Shown: positions 24,591 through 36,329 of the stretch, piece after piece | How the letters are laid out: every line of letters begins with the position of its first letter | Position numbering within the stretch: the first letter of the stretch is position 1 | NCBI RefSeq assembly: GCF_000208745.1 | Contig: NC_030859.1 | Coordinates: 11,608,898 to 11,672,897, forward strand | Direction: 5' to 3' | Length of the DNA stretch: 64,000 bases | From: Theobroma cacao | Taxonomy: Eukaryota > Streptophyta > Magnoliopsida > Malvales > Malvaceae | The notes under the pieces: generated by a model | What the model was told of the DNA's origin: nothing | The model's database searches: none | The model's input: only the letters and a program-made list of their open reading frames with translations | Position numbers and translations under genes: made by a program

Positions 24591-25174
24591 TGTGCAATTA
24601 TATTGAATTACTCCCAATGAGCATGTCCAAGGAGAAAGACCATTTCAATTCTTTGAGGTTACATTAGATAAAATATCGAGGTGTGCATAAGAAGTGTAAT
24701 TCAAGTAAGTTCAATTCTAGATTAGTGGTATAATGAGTAAGTAATCATAGCCAACTAAGGATTGATGTTATGAGAGCTTAAAAGTTGATACTTGCATTAT
24801 CATGAGCTCACCTAAGTGGTAAACGATAATAAATACTTAGGATGATATTGTTAAATGTGTATATATATATATATATATGTATCATATGTGTATGGTTGGG
24901 ACCCTATTGAAGTTAAGTCTTAGTCACGACAGAGTTTATGCACCTGCCTGATTAAGTTGCTTCCTGATTTTGAAGGTCAATTTGTGGTTATACCATTCTA
25001 AGGTGTGAAATTTGAAATTCAATAATTGTATTGATGTTAAGAAATGCTTTGGTAGAGTCTTGTTCATGAGCTTGCAATTGCAAGCATGCTTCAATGATTA
25101 AAGAAAAATAGTATTTTGTTAGTACACTTGGTGGATCTAGGAAATTATAAAAACTGATGAAAGAAATATCTATT
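24591..25174. other. Unassigned spacer between two inverted copia elements
   Basis: About 580 bp with no recognisable domain, LTR end or gene. It holds a TA microsatellite at about 24862-24881 and a short duplication (ATTACTCCCAATG at the junction near 24581 and again near 24605). The minus-strand frame at 24988-25233 runs into the neighbouring LTR and is not supported. Confidence 0.5.
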
Positions 25175-26281
25175 TGTTGGTCCCAATAAGATGTGCTAGA
25201 GAATGGGTGAATAACACAACTTGGCTCTTTCAAAAATTGTCTCTAAGTGTAGACAAGTGCAAGATAAATGAAAGAAAGAAAATAAAATAAAAACAGAGTA
25301 AACAAGACAGCAGAATTTAAAGTGGTTTGGTCCAAGACCTACATCCATTACCTTGATTATCCAACCAAGGATTTTTCAAACAATCCACTAAAAACCGGTG
25401 AAATTTCCAAGCTTTCACTAAGCTTTACAATGGCTTTTATCAAGCTCAGCCAAAACCTTTCACAATAGTTTTTCAAGGGCTAAACTAAAACCCAACACCT
25501 AACTTTTAAGGTTAAGTTAGAACCTTAGCACATTCAAGCAAGCCTAGCTTGAAACAATCACCTAGAATGACTCCTTCACTCTAAGAATACAAGAAGAGAA
25601 GTATAAAGAAAGTACCTATGATCACAAAGTTGATCTAAATGGTACAAATGAAGTACAAATCACAATTACAAAGGATTGAAGTTAAGTGCAATAAATGAGC
25701 AGTAGCTATTTTCTGGTTTTTTAGCTTTCTTTGTGTTCTAGGAAGTCTTCTATATATTTCTAGCCTGTGGAACCCTCTTTTATACTCGAAGAAATAACTC
25801 TGATGGCAGTTTCACAGTTTCTAGCCGTTGGACACAGTTGAGAGTCGGTTATATTCGTTACTCTATCTTTTAGTGCAGAATTCAAACTTGTAGGCAAAAT
25901 GCTCTTAGTCGACTAACCAATATCTTAGTAGACTAAGTCGTCTCTATTTTCTGCTCCCTGTCTCTAGCAGTTCTGGCAGTGTGCACTTAGTTGACTAACC
26001 CATTTCTTAGTCGACTAAGTTGGTTCTGTTTCTCAATATTCTTCAGCTTGCCATTTCTCCAATTTAAATTTTAGTCAACCAACATTCTTCATTATTTAAC
26101 TAAAGACCTTCATTTTTGTTAATTAATCATTTTTCTTTATTTTCATGGTTTTTGATATACACATTTGAAAGGTTGATTTATTATTTCCATATGAATTTTT
26201 GTCCTGCACACTTAGGTATAAATGTTAGACACAAATGAAAGGGGAATGTTTTATTATCACCAAAAACTAATAGAGCCAACA
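25175..26281 (-). mobile_element. Copia 3, 3' LTR (SIRE-like, antisense)
   Basis: A 1,107 bp LTR. The plus strand starts TGTTGGTCCCAATAAG and ends AATAGAGCCAACA; on the minus strand it starts TGTTGGCTCTATTAG. Its sequence matches the 5' LTR of copia 2. A polypurine tract follows it at 26282. The left flank is CTATT (25170-25174); the other copy of the duplication lies outside the window. Confidence 0.88.
25908..26023. repeat. TTAGTCGACTAA palindromes in the copia 3 LTR
   Basis: Four copies of the 12 bp palindrome or close variants (TTAGTCGACTAA, TTAGTAGACTAA, TTAGTTGACTAA) lie near 25908, 25926, 25986 and 26008, arranged as two close pairs. Confidence 0.8.
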
Positions 26282-26296
26282 ATCTCCCCTTTTTTT
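26282..26296 (-). other. Copia 3 polypurine tract
   Basis: On the minus strand AAAAAAAGGGGAGAT directly precedes the LTR start. This is the expected place and composition for the plus-strand primer. Confidence 0.8.
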
Positions 26297-27123
26297 GACG
26301 ATGACAAAACATTCCTTGATTAACAGCACAGTGTCCTATAATTTTTTTTAATTTTTGCAGAAAATGAGGATTGCTCCCCTTTAGTGAGTGCTCCCCCTTA
26401 GCGTGTGTATATTTTGCTTATTTATTTCAGCAAATTTTATTCATGTTGTGTAGAAATTGACTCTATACATTCAGAGTATATATGTGCAAAAATATAAGGT
26501 GATTTATAGCAAATGAATGTTGATAGATTATCATCAAGATTTTGCAGTGTCTGTCAACAGCACATTGTTATCAGATTATATCTATATCATTCATCATTCA
26601 ATTGGTATACTATACACAACATCCATATCCATTCACAATCTCAATTCATAAAAATCAGTGATCAGCATACAATCCCAACATCAGTGCAGTATCAGATTTT
26701 TATCAATAGCAATCAAAGGACTATAAACAGTAAAATTTCAGCAAATATTTAATTATCAGCAACAGAATACATAAGCATATCAGCATCCATTTTTCACCTA
26801 AAAATATATACAACAAGATTAAATTCAAGTGTTCAAATGCCATAATGGCACAAACAGCAGGAAAACAAAATACGACAATTGATATTCCTAAATTGCCCCT
26901 GGTTCATTTTTGCTTCCTTTCTTTCCTAAATTTCTAGTACCTACAGCCTAACATTTTTTTTAATTAATTTCTTGGTTGCTTCTCCCCCTAAGGTTCTGCC
27001 ATACTTTTTTTCCCCTTTTTGTCATCATCAAGTCCTAAACATCTTCTAAGGAGGATGAGGGAGATGACTCATCAGTGCCATTTGGACATCTAAGGGTTGA
27101 GGAGAGGATATTAAAGGTCATTT
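26297..27123 (-). other. Copia 3 region between extra ORF and polypurine tract
   Basis: About 830 bp of AT-rich non-coding sequence downstream of the extra ORF. No motif was recognised beyond clusters of CCCCTT-type pyrimidine runs near 26370-26400 and 26980-27020. Confidence 0.5.
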
Positions 27124-28100
27124 TTAGGAAAGGGGATCAGGTAAGGGTGTGTCAGACACTTCAAGTGGTTTATGTGGAGAAGAAACTATTGCTGGCTTAG
27201 ACTTTTCTGCCAATCTAGAGGACTTCCTTCTTTTAAGAAATGTTTTTTTTGTTGCCATTGTTTTCTTCCTCATGGAAGATGGTTTTTTCTTTGTCCGTGG
27301 TGCTACAGTGGCTTTTGGGTTCCCTTTTCCAAATTTTGCTTTCACTCTAGGAGCTAATGTAGGTGTATCTTGCTGAACTTCTGCCTTGGTAGCTTCCTTT
27401 TCAACCTGTTTCTCAATTTGCTCTTCCCTAACCATTTGGTGGAAGACATCCATAATGGATACCTCTTCTGAATTTGGAGGGGAGGGCTACTGTTTCTCTG
27501 ATTCTGAATGAGCATTTTCATCAAGTGAACCTAGAACTTCTATTCCTTGTTCTGATTTATCTTTGCTTTAGTGTTTAGGTGAGAGGGCCTTAACTGATTG
27601 ATCAACACCAGGGTGAGAGTCCTCTATTTGAAAGATAGGGCTGGTAGTTTTGTAAGTAGAGCTTTCAACTTGAACACCATGACTTGCACCATGAGGAGTA
27701 GACCTTTTTGCTTGCAAAGCTGAACCCTCAACACCTTGTTGTTCTGGTCCAATAATTAGTGTTATAGAGGTATCTACAACAGTAGGTTCTAATGGCATTT
27801 TTCTTTTTCTTTTCAATTCATTTTTCAATTCAGTAATTTTTTCTTCAATTTTCTGCATTCTAGCTCCTTGGTCAGTGAGCTTGCCATCAATTCTCATAAG
27901 GAGTTTGAACATTACCTCATTCGAGAATTGGGATGATGCTCCCTCTGGTTGAGCAGGTAGGGTGGATTCTTTTCTTGGACCAGCCTTAGGGGTTTTAATG
28001 AATCTTTCTCCATCAAGTTTGTACCCCATTTTGGACAAACAACTAAAGTCAATGGCTTGAAAACAATTTGACAGATCGAACAGTAGAATCAAATCTGTAG
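27124..28100 (-). pseudogene. Copia 3 extra ORF downstream of pol, C-terminal part
   Basis: Second half of an additional gene between pol and the 3' LTR. Read on the minus strand from 28100, a stretch with a predicted coiled coil (LLMRIDGKLTDQGARMQKIE, continuing with Lys/Glu heptads) leads into Ser/Pro/Gln-rich sequence, and then a very basic tail near 27200-27400 rich in Lys and Arg (KTFLKRRKSSRLAEKSKP), ending at a TAA at 27124. Two in-frame stops (27568-27570 and near 27487) divide it. SIRE-like elements are known for an extra, sometimes 'envelope-like', ORF at this place. Nothing here looks like a signal peptide or membrane anchor; a nucleic-acid-binding or nuclear role fits the basic tail better, but that is inference. 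Confidence 0.65.
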
Positions 28101-29615
28101 GGAAAGAATAAATAATTTTTAAACAAAGCTTTTGACCAAGAACCGTTGGCTAGTGTGCCGACGACTGTAGGAGTTGACCACTCAATGGCCCTAGCACCAG
28201 GACGGCAAGTCCCACATCCTCCATCACCTTGCCTTGTCAACGGGTCCACACAAGCAATGTCACAAGTGAAGGGGAAAGGGAGCCAGCAGCGTTTGTAGAG
28301 AAGGATGGGACACAAGAGTAGCAAGCAAATGCAGAAAAAGAAAATAAAAATTATTTTATGGAGACATCTGTACGTCCAGCGGCTCTATTGTATCTAGAGG
28401 GCCCGCAGATGCTAGAGAATGGGGCGGGGTGCTAGAACGTGTCAGGAGAAATAGATGAAGGCAGTGGAGATGGGACGTCGGTGCATGAGATTGTCCATGC
28501 AAGAGCATATCAAAATTCAAAAAAATATTTTATTAACCCTCTAATGCAATATGGCGTCATGGGTGTGAGAGACTTAGAGTCAACAACAACTGTAGAGGGT
28601 GATGGGATGTGGCTGCATCAGTCAGTGCATGAGGGAGCAGGTGTGAACTTAAAAAATTATTTTATTAAGCTACCGACACAAGTAGCAACTTTACAGCATG
28701 GGAATAGCCAGCTGATGGCAGTAAGTGGGTTCGTAGCCCAGAATGAATCAGTGGACACGATGGAAGGAAGTGGAGAAGATAACCTAATAACTGAAGAGAT
28801 TGCATGTTAGACCAAGAATGTAGCAGAAAACAATCGGGTTTCTTTAAAAGTGACATGCCCACGTGAAGGGATGGAAGACTATGCTGAAAATCCCCCTAAC
28901 TTGGAGTTCGCCTTGGGTAAGTACATGTACAATAAAGAACTAAGTGATATTCCTTCTATTCCTTTTGTCTTAGAAACAAATTTCGCAGAAATTGAGGTCC
29001 ATCCTCGGGTACGGCGTAGAAGACATTCAGACTCTGAAGTCTCAATTGATAAAATATTTAGTTTAGCCTCAGATAATGTCGTGGATATAGGGGATAATGA
29101 TGAGGCCTTAGATGAATATGCCATCTCAGTGAACTTTGTAGCTAGTTGGGAACATGAGAGGTATTTCTAGTGCGCTAACCTAGAAAAGAATCAAGAAATT
29201 GCAGTTATTGCAAAAATAAATAATCTTAGTCATTTCGAAACCCATGGTAGATGCTTTTAAAGTCAATTTTATTCACATAGACTGTTGTCATATGGAAGTG
29301 TTTCAATTTTATGACGGTAGTAAAAATTATGGTCATAAAATGAAACACTCCATTCTAGGTGTTTTTCTTATTTACATTTTTTGTTTTCAATTTTATTTTA
29401 GTATATTGTCTCAATGTAATAGTAGGGAATATCTATTTTACCGTAGCATCAAAAGTTATGCACATAAAATGGATTTCCTTACCCTAAGTGTTTCTCCGAA
29501 ACTTTCTTATGATCATGTAACTTGGAGGTACGGTTTAGGTCCCCCTTCTATGGACTTTTTTTTTATTTCGTAATTAATAAAATTTAATAGGGTAGCTAGG
29601 CCCTATTATTTAAAA
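28101..29615 (+). mobile_element. 1.5 kb insertion of unknown type, with A-rich tail
   Basis: A segment that interrupts the extra ORF of copia 3. Its right end is TTTAAAAAAAAA at 29610-29620 after an AATAAAATTT signal near 29577, suggesting retroposition in plus orientation. Clear target duplications were not found and the left end is uncertain by about 20 bp. It contains a plus frame at 28439-29170 broken by one TAG (28808-28810). No reverse transcriptase, DUF4283-like ORF1 or transposase was recognised. A 5'-truncated or internally deleted LINE, or a retroposed gene piece, are the main options. Confidence 0.5.
28439..29170 (+). pseudogene. Unrecognised ORF in the 1.5 kb insertion
   Basis: One reading frame of 243 codons with a single internal TAG at 28808-28810; there is no ATG at its start (the first codon is GTG after a stop), so the N terminus is missing. 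The first half holds two related blocks (SVHEIVHARAYQNSKKYFI and QSVHEGAGVNLKNYFIKLP), which looks like an internal duplication. The second half has an Arg-rich patch (HPRVRRRRHSDSEVS) followed by an acidic stretch. I do not recognise the family. Weak similarity to the C-terminal part of a LINE ORF1 cannot be excluded. Degraded upstream frames (28090-28330) suggest the original protein was longer. Confidence 0.4.
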
Positions 29616-30568
29616 AAAAATGGCTCGGTCTCTGGTCTTTACCATGTCCAGTTCATATCTTTTGGCCTAGACCCCTTTTTTCTGCACTAAGGATGTGATC
29701 ACATTTCCATAAGGTAGATTAATTTTCTCAAGCTTGCATGCTCCTCTCATCTTTTCAATCATGAATCAGACTACGTTCAAAGCAACCCCACTAAAAGCAT
29801 GTTCCATCAGCCACAGATCTTGAAGGCTGATGTAGCTTAAACTCCCACTTCTGCCATGGATATTTGCTGCAACAAAGTAGTGTAGAATTCTTATCTGGGT
29901 ACTGGTTATCAAACCAACATTGCTCTTTGATGAGTACTTCTCCTTTCTCCCAGTAATGATTTCCCACAAAGAGGATGCGTTATATTTCTTTGGGAATTCG
30001 AACTCTCCCTCCTCACATTCAACTTTCAGTAAATTACCAAGATCATCAGTAGTAACCACAAATTCTTTACCATTCAAAAATACATTTGGTCCATTTTCAA
30101 TGTAGTCATCAGAATCATCTAGTTCTTCCTCTCCTAATGCTATACTAGCATAAAATTCTTTCACCGAGCTGGCACTGTAGGATCTATTCTTAAATGTGCT
30201 ATACTCCTTCAGTTTCAATTCATCAAAATAATCTGATAGACTAGTTTGATTTTCTGGATTTTCACTAAAGCTTTCCAGTCAATGTATTTCCCGCAAGTGA
30301 TAGGAGCATTCTCTATTTTCTAAAACCTCTCTTCATGCATTTTATTTCTGAATTTAGAAGAAAAGGTTCCTTTCTTGGGTGTTGTATCCTTGTCATTTTT
30401 CTTCACTGATTTCTGCTTCTTTTCTTTCTGTTTCCCAAATTTCTTAGTCATTGAAGCATACCCAATTTTTTATTTCTTCTTCTGCATTTCTGCTTTTGAC
30501 CCTTTTTTTAGTGGCCTTTTTCCCTTCTTCTTTTCTATTATCTCTTTGCTCTGAAAGATTTTTTCCAT
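29616..30568 (-). pseudogene. Copia 3 extra ORF, N-terminal part (plant transposon-protein-like domain)
   Basis: First half of the extra gene, from an ATG at 30566-30568 on the minus strand. A Lys-rich N terminus with nuclear-localisation-like runs (about 30360-30560) leads into a conserved-looking block: HEERF, then APITCGKYIDW near 30270, then SASSVKEFYASIAL near 30150 and SLSYISLQDLWLMEHAFSG near 29790. The order 'ER...W...VKEFYA...G...S...DL.L' recalls the 'putative plant transposon protein' domain found in extra ORFs of plant LTR elements; this is from memory of the family and not searched. A stop near 30330 and frameshifts near 30225 and 29755 break it. The frame continues to 29616 and, past the insertion, into 28100-27124. 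Confidence 0.6.
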
Positions 30569-31095
30569 TTTCAATTTGTGGGATTTCTGACTAGGGCTCT
30601 GACTTACGAGGGTTTTGGTTTTGTGTGAGATGGTTTCAGAGACAAGAATGTAGAGAGAATAAGTTTCAGTTTTAGATGATCGAGTTTCAGGGGAGAGAGA
30701 ATGTAGAAAAAGAAGTTGTCAATAGTTTTAATTTCTCTTAGAAAACTATTTGCCTCTCCCTTAAATATTGCCTCACTTCATTTGCTTAAAATTTTAAAAT
30801 TCCCTCTCAATTTTGGTTATTCTCCTAGGCAGTTTTTCTTCTTTCTTTATAGCTTGGTAAACACATTATTTTCATTATTTTATTCCTTCTTCATTTTATT
30901 GACTAAGTCTTATTATTTAATGCTAATAGAACACTCTTAGTTGACTAAGATTCACCTTAGTCGACTAAATGCATTCTGTTTTATGTGCATCAGCCAAAAA
31001 TTATCTCATAACTCCTGTAGACTAATCATTCCTAAATTCCTTCTAATTTCACAAAATCTATCTTCATTTAGGGGTTTGGTGAAAATATCTGCTAA
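30569..31095 (-). other. Copia 3 pol-extra ORF intergenic region
   Basis: About 530 bp between the RNase H end and the extra ORF start. It contains two TTAGT(C/T)GACTAA palindromes (30937-30948 and 30957-30968), the motif otherwise seen in the LTRs. It may serve as leader for a subgenomic RNA; no splice or promoter signal was identified with confidence. Confidence 0.45.
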
Positions 31096-33350
31096 TTAAT
31101 GCAAAGTATTCAAAAATTCAATCTTAATATCACCTTTCACTACATGGTCTCTAACAAAATGGTGCTTAATCTCAATGTGCTTAGTCCTAGAATGTTGCAC
31201 AAGGTTTTTTGAAATATTAATAGCACTTGTATTATCACAGTATATTGGTATGTTAAGCATTAATAACCCATAGTCCTTTAGTTGTTGTTTAATCCATAAT
31301 ATTTGGGCATAGCAGCTTCCTAGTGATACATACTCTACCTCTGCTATAGATAAAGCCACTGAATTTTGCTTTTTGTTGGACCATGACACAAGCATACTAC
31401 CTAGAAATTAGCATGTTCCATTAGTGCTTTTCCTATCAGTTTTGCTGCCAGCAAAATTAGCATCCGAATATCCAACTAAGCTAAGAGTTAATTCTCTAGA
31501 ATACCATATGCCTAAAGTTTGAGTTTCTAAGAGGTATCTAAAAATTCTCTTAACAGCTGTTAAGTGTGATTCTTTAGGTTGTTACTGAAATCTAGCACAC
31601 AAACACACACTAAACTGAATATCTAGTCTGCTTGCTGTTAAATAGAGTAGTGAACCTATCATACCTCTATAGAGCTTTTGATCTACATTTTTTCCTTTTT
31701 CATCTAGATCAAGTCTGGTGGATGGACTCATTGGTGTGGAGATTGGTTTCAGCTTTAGCATGTCTAACTTTTTGAGCATATCTTTAGTGTATCTTTCTTG
31801 GTTGATGAAGATTCCTTCCTCACTTTGCTTAATTTGAAAACCAAGAAAGTACTTCAACTCTCCCATCATGCTCATCTCAAATTCACCCTACATTGTTTCA
31901 GTAAAGTTCTTGCACAAACCTCATTAGTTGCACCAAATACAATGCCATCCACATATATTTGTACAACATTTAAATCATTTAAGTATCTTTTAATGAACAA
32001 TGTAGTATCAATACTGCCTCTAACATAACCTTTTTTTAACTAGAAATTTTGAAAGCCTCTCATACCAAGCTCTAGGAGCTTGTTTCAATCCATACAAGGC
32101 TTTATGAAGTTTGAAAACATGATCTGGTTTTTCAAAATCTTCAAAACCTGATGGTTGTTCAATAGACACTTCCTCTTGAATGAATACATTTAAAAATGCA
32201 CTTTTTACATCCATTTGGTACAATTTGAAATTCATGAAGCATACAAAAGCTAACAACAACCTTATGGCTTTAATCCTAGCAACAGGTGCAAAGGTTTCAT
32301 CATAGTCTATTCCTTCCTCTTGGTTGTATCCTTGGGCTACTAGCCTAGCTTTATTTCTAACTACATTTCCTTGCTCATCTACTTTATTTCTAAACACCCA
32401 TTTTGTGCCAACAATAGGGTGATTTGAAGGTCTAGGTACCAATAACCATACATGGTTTCTTGTGAATTGGTCAAGTTCCTCTTGCATGGCCATTATCCAA
32501 CTTTCCTCTTTTTCAGATTCTTCAAAGTTTTTAAGCTCAATTTGAGATATGAAAGCTGAAAACTCACAAGTTTCTCTTGTTGCTCTCCTAGTTTTAACTT
32601 CTTGAGAAATGTCACCTATGATTTGATCTTGTGGATGGTCTCTTACAAATATCCAACTCCTTGGAAGGTTATTATGCTGATTTTGTGTTCTTTGCAGATT
32701 TTCTAGAGGTGGAGTTTTATTTTCTCTTCTAGGTGAGCTTTCTTCATTATTCTTATTGTTCTATAAACTCATTTCTTTTATTTGTTTTTCTAAGATTTCT
32801 ACATCATCATCATCAACATGAATTTCCTTTTGTAAAGCATTTGACTCATCAAAAACTACATGGATTGATTCTTCAACGGTTAAAGTTCTTTTGTTAAAAA
32901 TCCTATAAGCCTTTAAATTTAATGCATATCCTAAAAATATTGCCTCATCACTTTTTGCATCAAACTTTCCTAAGAGCTGTTTTCCATTGTTCAATACAAA
33001 ACATTTACAACCAAAACTCCTAAGATGAGAAATATTTGGTTTCCTACCCTTATAAAGTTCATATGGTGCCTTAGATATCATGGGTGTTATTGAGACTCTA
33101 TTGAGTATATAAGCTGCTGTGTTCACCGCCTCAGCCCAAAAATACTTTGGTAGGCTATTCTCACATAGCATAGTCCTAGCCATTTCTTTTAAGGTTTAGT
33201 TCTTTCTCGCTACAACTCCATTTTGTTGGGGTGTTTTAGGTGCAGAGAAATTGTGATCCAACCCTTTTTCATTGCAAAATTCCTCAAATTCATCACTTTC
33301 AAATTCTCCTCCATGTTCACTCCTAATACTAACTATGCCTAGTCCTTTTT
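31096..33350 (-). pseudogene. pol: Copia 3 integrase C-terminal part, reverse transcriptase, RNase H
   Basis: Minus-strand pol downstream of element B. The integrase core end is at 33196-33350 (IRSEHGGEFESDEFEEFCNE; the catalytic Asp of the motif is Glu here) and its C-terminal region at 32761-33183 (RSFGCKCFVLN). RT occupies 31880-32493 (GTKWVFRNKV, ARLVAQGYNQEEGIDYDETF). The RT active site reads YVDG instead of YVDD (codon 31944-31946). RNase H is complete to KGDIKIEFLNTLH at 31096 and includes the part missing from copia 2. Frameshifts near 32020 and 31880 and a stop near 31410 and 32760 separate the frames. It is inactive. Confidence 0.9.
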
Positions 33351-36291
33351 TGTCACGACCCGGAGCTCCTATCGAGCTCATGACAACCGCCGCAACATCC
33401 CGATAGACATTCATTACTCAAAATGTCAATCGAAACCTCGCAAGGCTTAACATTAGTTTTTCTCGCTTCCCCCATGAGTATTAGTTGCTAAAATCATGTT
33501 TTGAGAGATTATAAATTATTTTCAATTCAAAACAATAGAAAAACAAAATTTTCCTCACATGGGCATTTTGGTCATTTTTTCTCAAAAATTTCGAAATCCG
33601 ATAAAAATGTAGTAAACGAGTACAAAACATATAATTTATAATCAAAAATGAGTTTTAAAGTCTAAAATCTTCATTTAAAACGAAATTACGATTATTTAGA
33701 TATAATACGAAAATAAAAGAAATATTAAGTAAAATATTCTATTTTCTTATAAAGCAATATTTATAGAGTTATACGTAAATAATTTTTGCAGCGTAAAAGC
33801 TAAATAAATTCATACATACTATAATACAGTAAGTTATAGTATTTAATTTAATTTACAATAACAAGTGGGCTCCCGAATAACCAAAAGTAAAGAAGACTGT
33901 GAACCTACAGTTTGAAGGAATGCAAATCCAAGGGTAGTCCTCGATGAACTCAGCTATCTACAGCCTAATCTGAACCTGAAATGGGTGGAAAGGAGAGTGG
34001 TGAGATTTTATAATCTCAGTGAGTAAACAAACATCATTCAAAAGATCTAAAGTCGAGTAAAAGGAGACTATTAAAACATTTCATCTAAATATGTTTTTCA
34101 TAACATAAATACTCATTTCATTTAAATAATCAACATGGCTTATGAGTATTTTAAAAGCTTGACTCTTGCCAAAATTATTCTCGAGAATGCCTTGGCCGAG
34201 GCATCTAACCGAGTCCGCCAAGGTTGTTAAATATTTTGTATACACGTAAACAAGTTATTAGTTTGAAAAACACAGTCGTTCCTTGGCGTTAGCGGAGTTC
34301 ATCATCACGAGGTGGTTCGGCGTGATGTGAACTCTAACCTTACCTTAGGAGATACCCTACGCACCTCTCCGACCGAGGTACATATATATATATATATGGA
34401 CTTTGTGCCCCTCTAATAGGCTGGTCCACAGAATCCGCCTACTGCAGCAAGCTAAACACACCATACAATAAATTTTTGACAACATGACAGAGCTAATATT
34501 TTACTACCCAGCCTGCAAGGGTAAAATAAAACAATTCATACAATTCATAAAACACAGCCCAGCCAGTCATGCCAACACAATAACAATATAACATAAGCCA
34601 TCAATATCCAATCATAAATTTACAACATACTAGTGGTCTCCAATTACTTTATTTTCAAAATCGTTGTTTCGTTTCAAGAAAATTATAAATCTTTTCATTT
34701 AAACACATTTTTGTTATAAAACCTAAAATTAGCCATTTAACTCATTTTCATAAAATTTCAACAAAAGCGAGTTAAAACATACTTTAGATAATTAAAATGA
34801 TGATAAGGTTACTCACAATGTCTGGAATGGGGATTTTCGAAGTACTCAGATTACTAGTCCTCAAGTGCAATTCCCTTGCCTTTATCGGAGGAGTCACCAC
34901 CTTAACACAGTACAAAATCGAGAAATTTACTTCATTGGTACTAAATTGAATTTAAACTAATTTAGACTACTAATGCATGATATGGAATGCAAAATGCATT
35001 TGTAACCATCTAATCCCCGATATTGGCCTAATTCGACTTATCACCGGATTAATTAGCCAACGCGTCCAATTTAGCTCCAAATTGCTCCATTTCTTTTCTA
35101 ATACCTCAATTCACCAAACATTATTCAAATAACACCAATTTCAGCATCAAAACCTTCCCATTTCTTCATGGAAAAATTCGGCCATTAAGTGCACTAACAC
35201 CATGATTTTTCCTACTTAATTTTTTCTCACCATTATTCATCATTTTCTAAGCCATTTCTCTTGAAATAATAACAATCCATCACCCACACACATCAAGGAA
35301 GATTCAGCCAATGAAGATTCATGGGGAAAATGGATTCTTTTCTTGTTCTTTTGCTTCTAAATATGCTAAACTAACTAAACACACTAACATATCTTAAAAT
35401 CAAATCAATCCAACATCTTTCTCTCTCTATACCCATTTTGACCAGCCATGAATTTATCAGGAAAACATGCAATTTAACCATGGAAAATAAGGAGAAATGC
35501 TTAAGGAAAATAGATTTCAAGTTTAAATTGAAAAATCCTACCTTTTTCACTTGTTTTCCTTGATTTTCAACACTTTTTCTCTTGAAATTCTCCACCTAGG
35601 GTTTGTTCTTCCTTTGTTTCCCTCTTTTCCTTGCTTGGCCGAATATTTGGAGAGATAATAGGCTGATTTATACTGATTTTTAAGCTAAATAATAAAATAT
35701 TCTAAGCTTGACACTTGTCATTTTCTTATTGGTCCATTTTTAAAACTTTAAAAATTTAAACTTTTGATCTCCATCACATATATTTTCTCACTTATCCATA
35801 ACATAAAAAGTCAATGAATGAATTCTATGAGCATGACAAGTGTTAGTGGTGTAAAATTACAATTTTGCCACTAGGGTGACAAAATTACCATTTTACCCCT
35901 ATGCTCTGAAAAATACCGGGATTACAATTTTTCACTTCTCAGCCTTAAATCATACTCCAAGAAGTCAAATATGATCAAAATCTTTTAAACAAATTCCCAT
36001 CTTGTCCTTGAGTGGCAAAAGTACCATTTTACCCCTAGATAGTAAAATTTTCGGTTTGACTCCAAATTGATCCTTAAACCCCGAATCACCGTTTTAAATC
36101 ATTCCTGAACTGTAAAATTTTCAATTTCACCCTAAAATCTCTATTCGATCTAATTCGAGGCTTAAATCAACTTTATTGTACCTCTAGGTACAATCCGAAT
36201 TTTGTAAATTTTTCGGGACTCTTCTAATATTCAAACATGTTATCCATCACATGTATGTCATGACAAGTATTTTATAAGGTCGGGCTTTACA
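33351..36291 (-). repeat. Element B, 3' LTR
   Basis: 2,941 bp; plus strand TGTCACGACCC...GGGCTTTACA. Contains a TA run at 34379-34398 and an ATTTATA (minus-strand TATAAAT) at 35666-35672. Confidence 0.93.
35666..35672 (-). promoter_or_regulatory. Possible TATA box, element B 3' LTR
   Basis: TATAAAT on the minus strand, in the same context as in LTR E. In the 5' LTR of B the site has decayed to CATAAAT near 43692, which would lower its own promoter. Confidence 0.35.
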
Positions 36292-36297
36292 GCACTA

Positions 36298-36305
36298 CCC
36301 CCTTA
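36298..36305 (-). other. Element B polypurine tract
   Basis: AAGGGGG on the minus strand, seven bases before the 3' LTR. Confidence 0.8.
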
Positions 36306-36329
36306 AAATAAAATTTTGACCTCAAAATT

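Noticed and set aside
25175..26281. This LTR as the missing 3' LTR of copia 2
   Set aside because: It is in the opposite orientation and is followed by a polypurine tract for the antisense element.
27149..27376. Plus-strand Phe-rich frames
   Set aside because: Antisense shadows of the Lys/Arg-rich tail of the extra ORF of copia 3.
29244..29573. 109-aa frame in the 1.5 kb insertion
   Set aside because: AT-rich, lies between the broken ORF and the A-rich tail; best read as 3' untranslated sequence.
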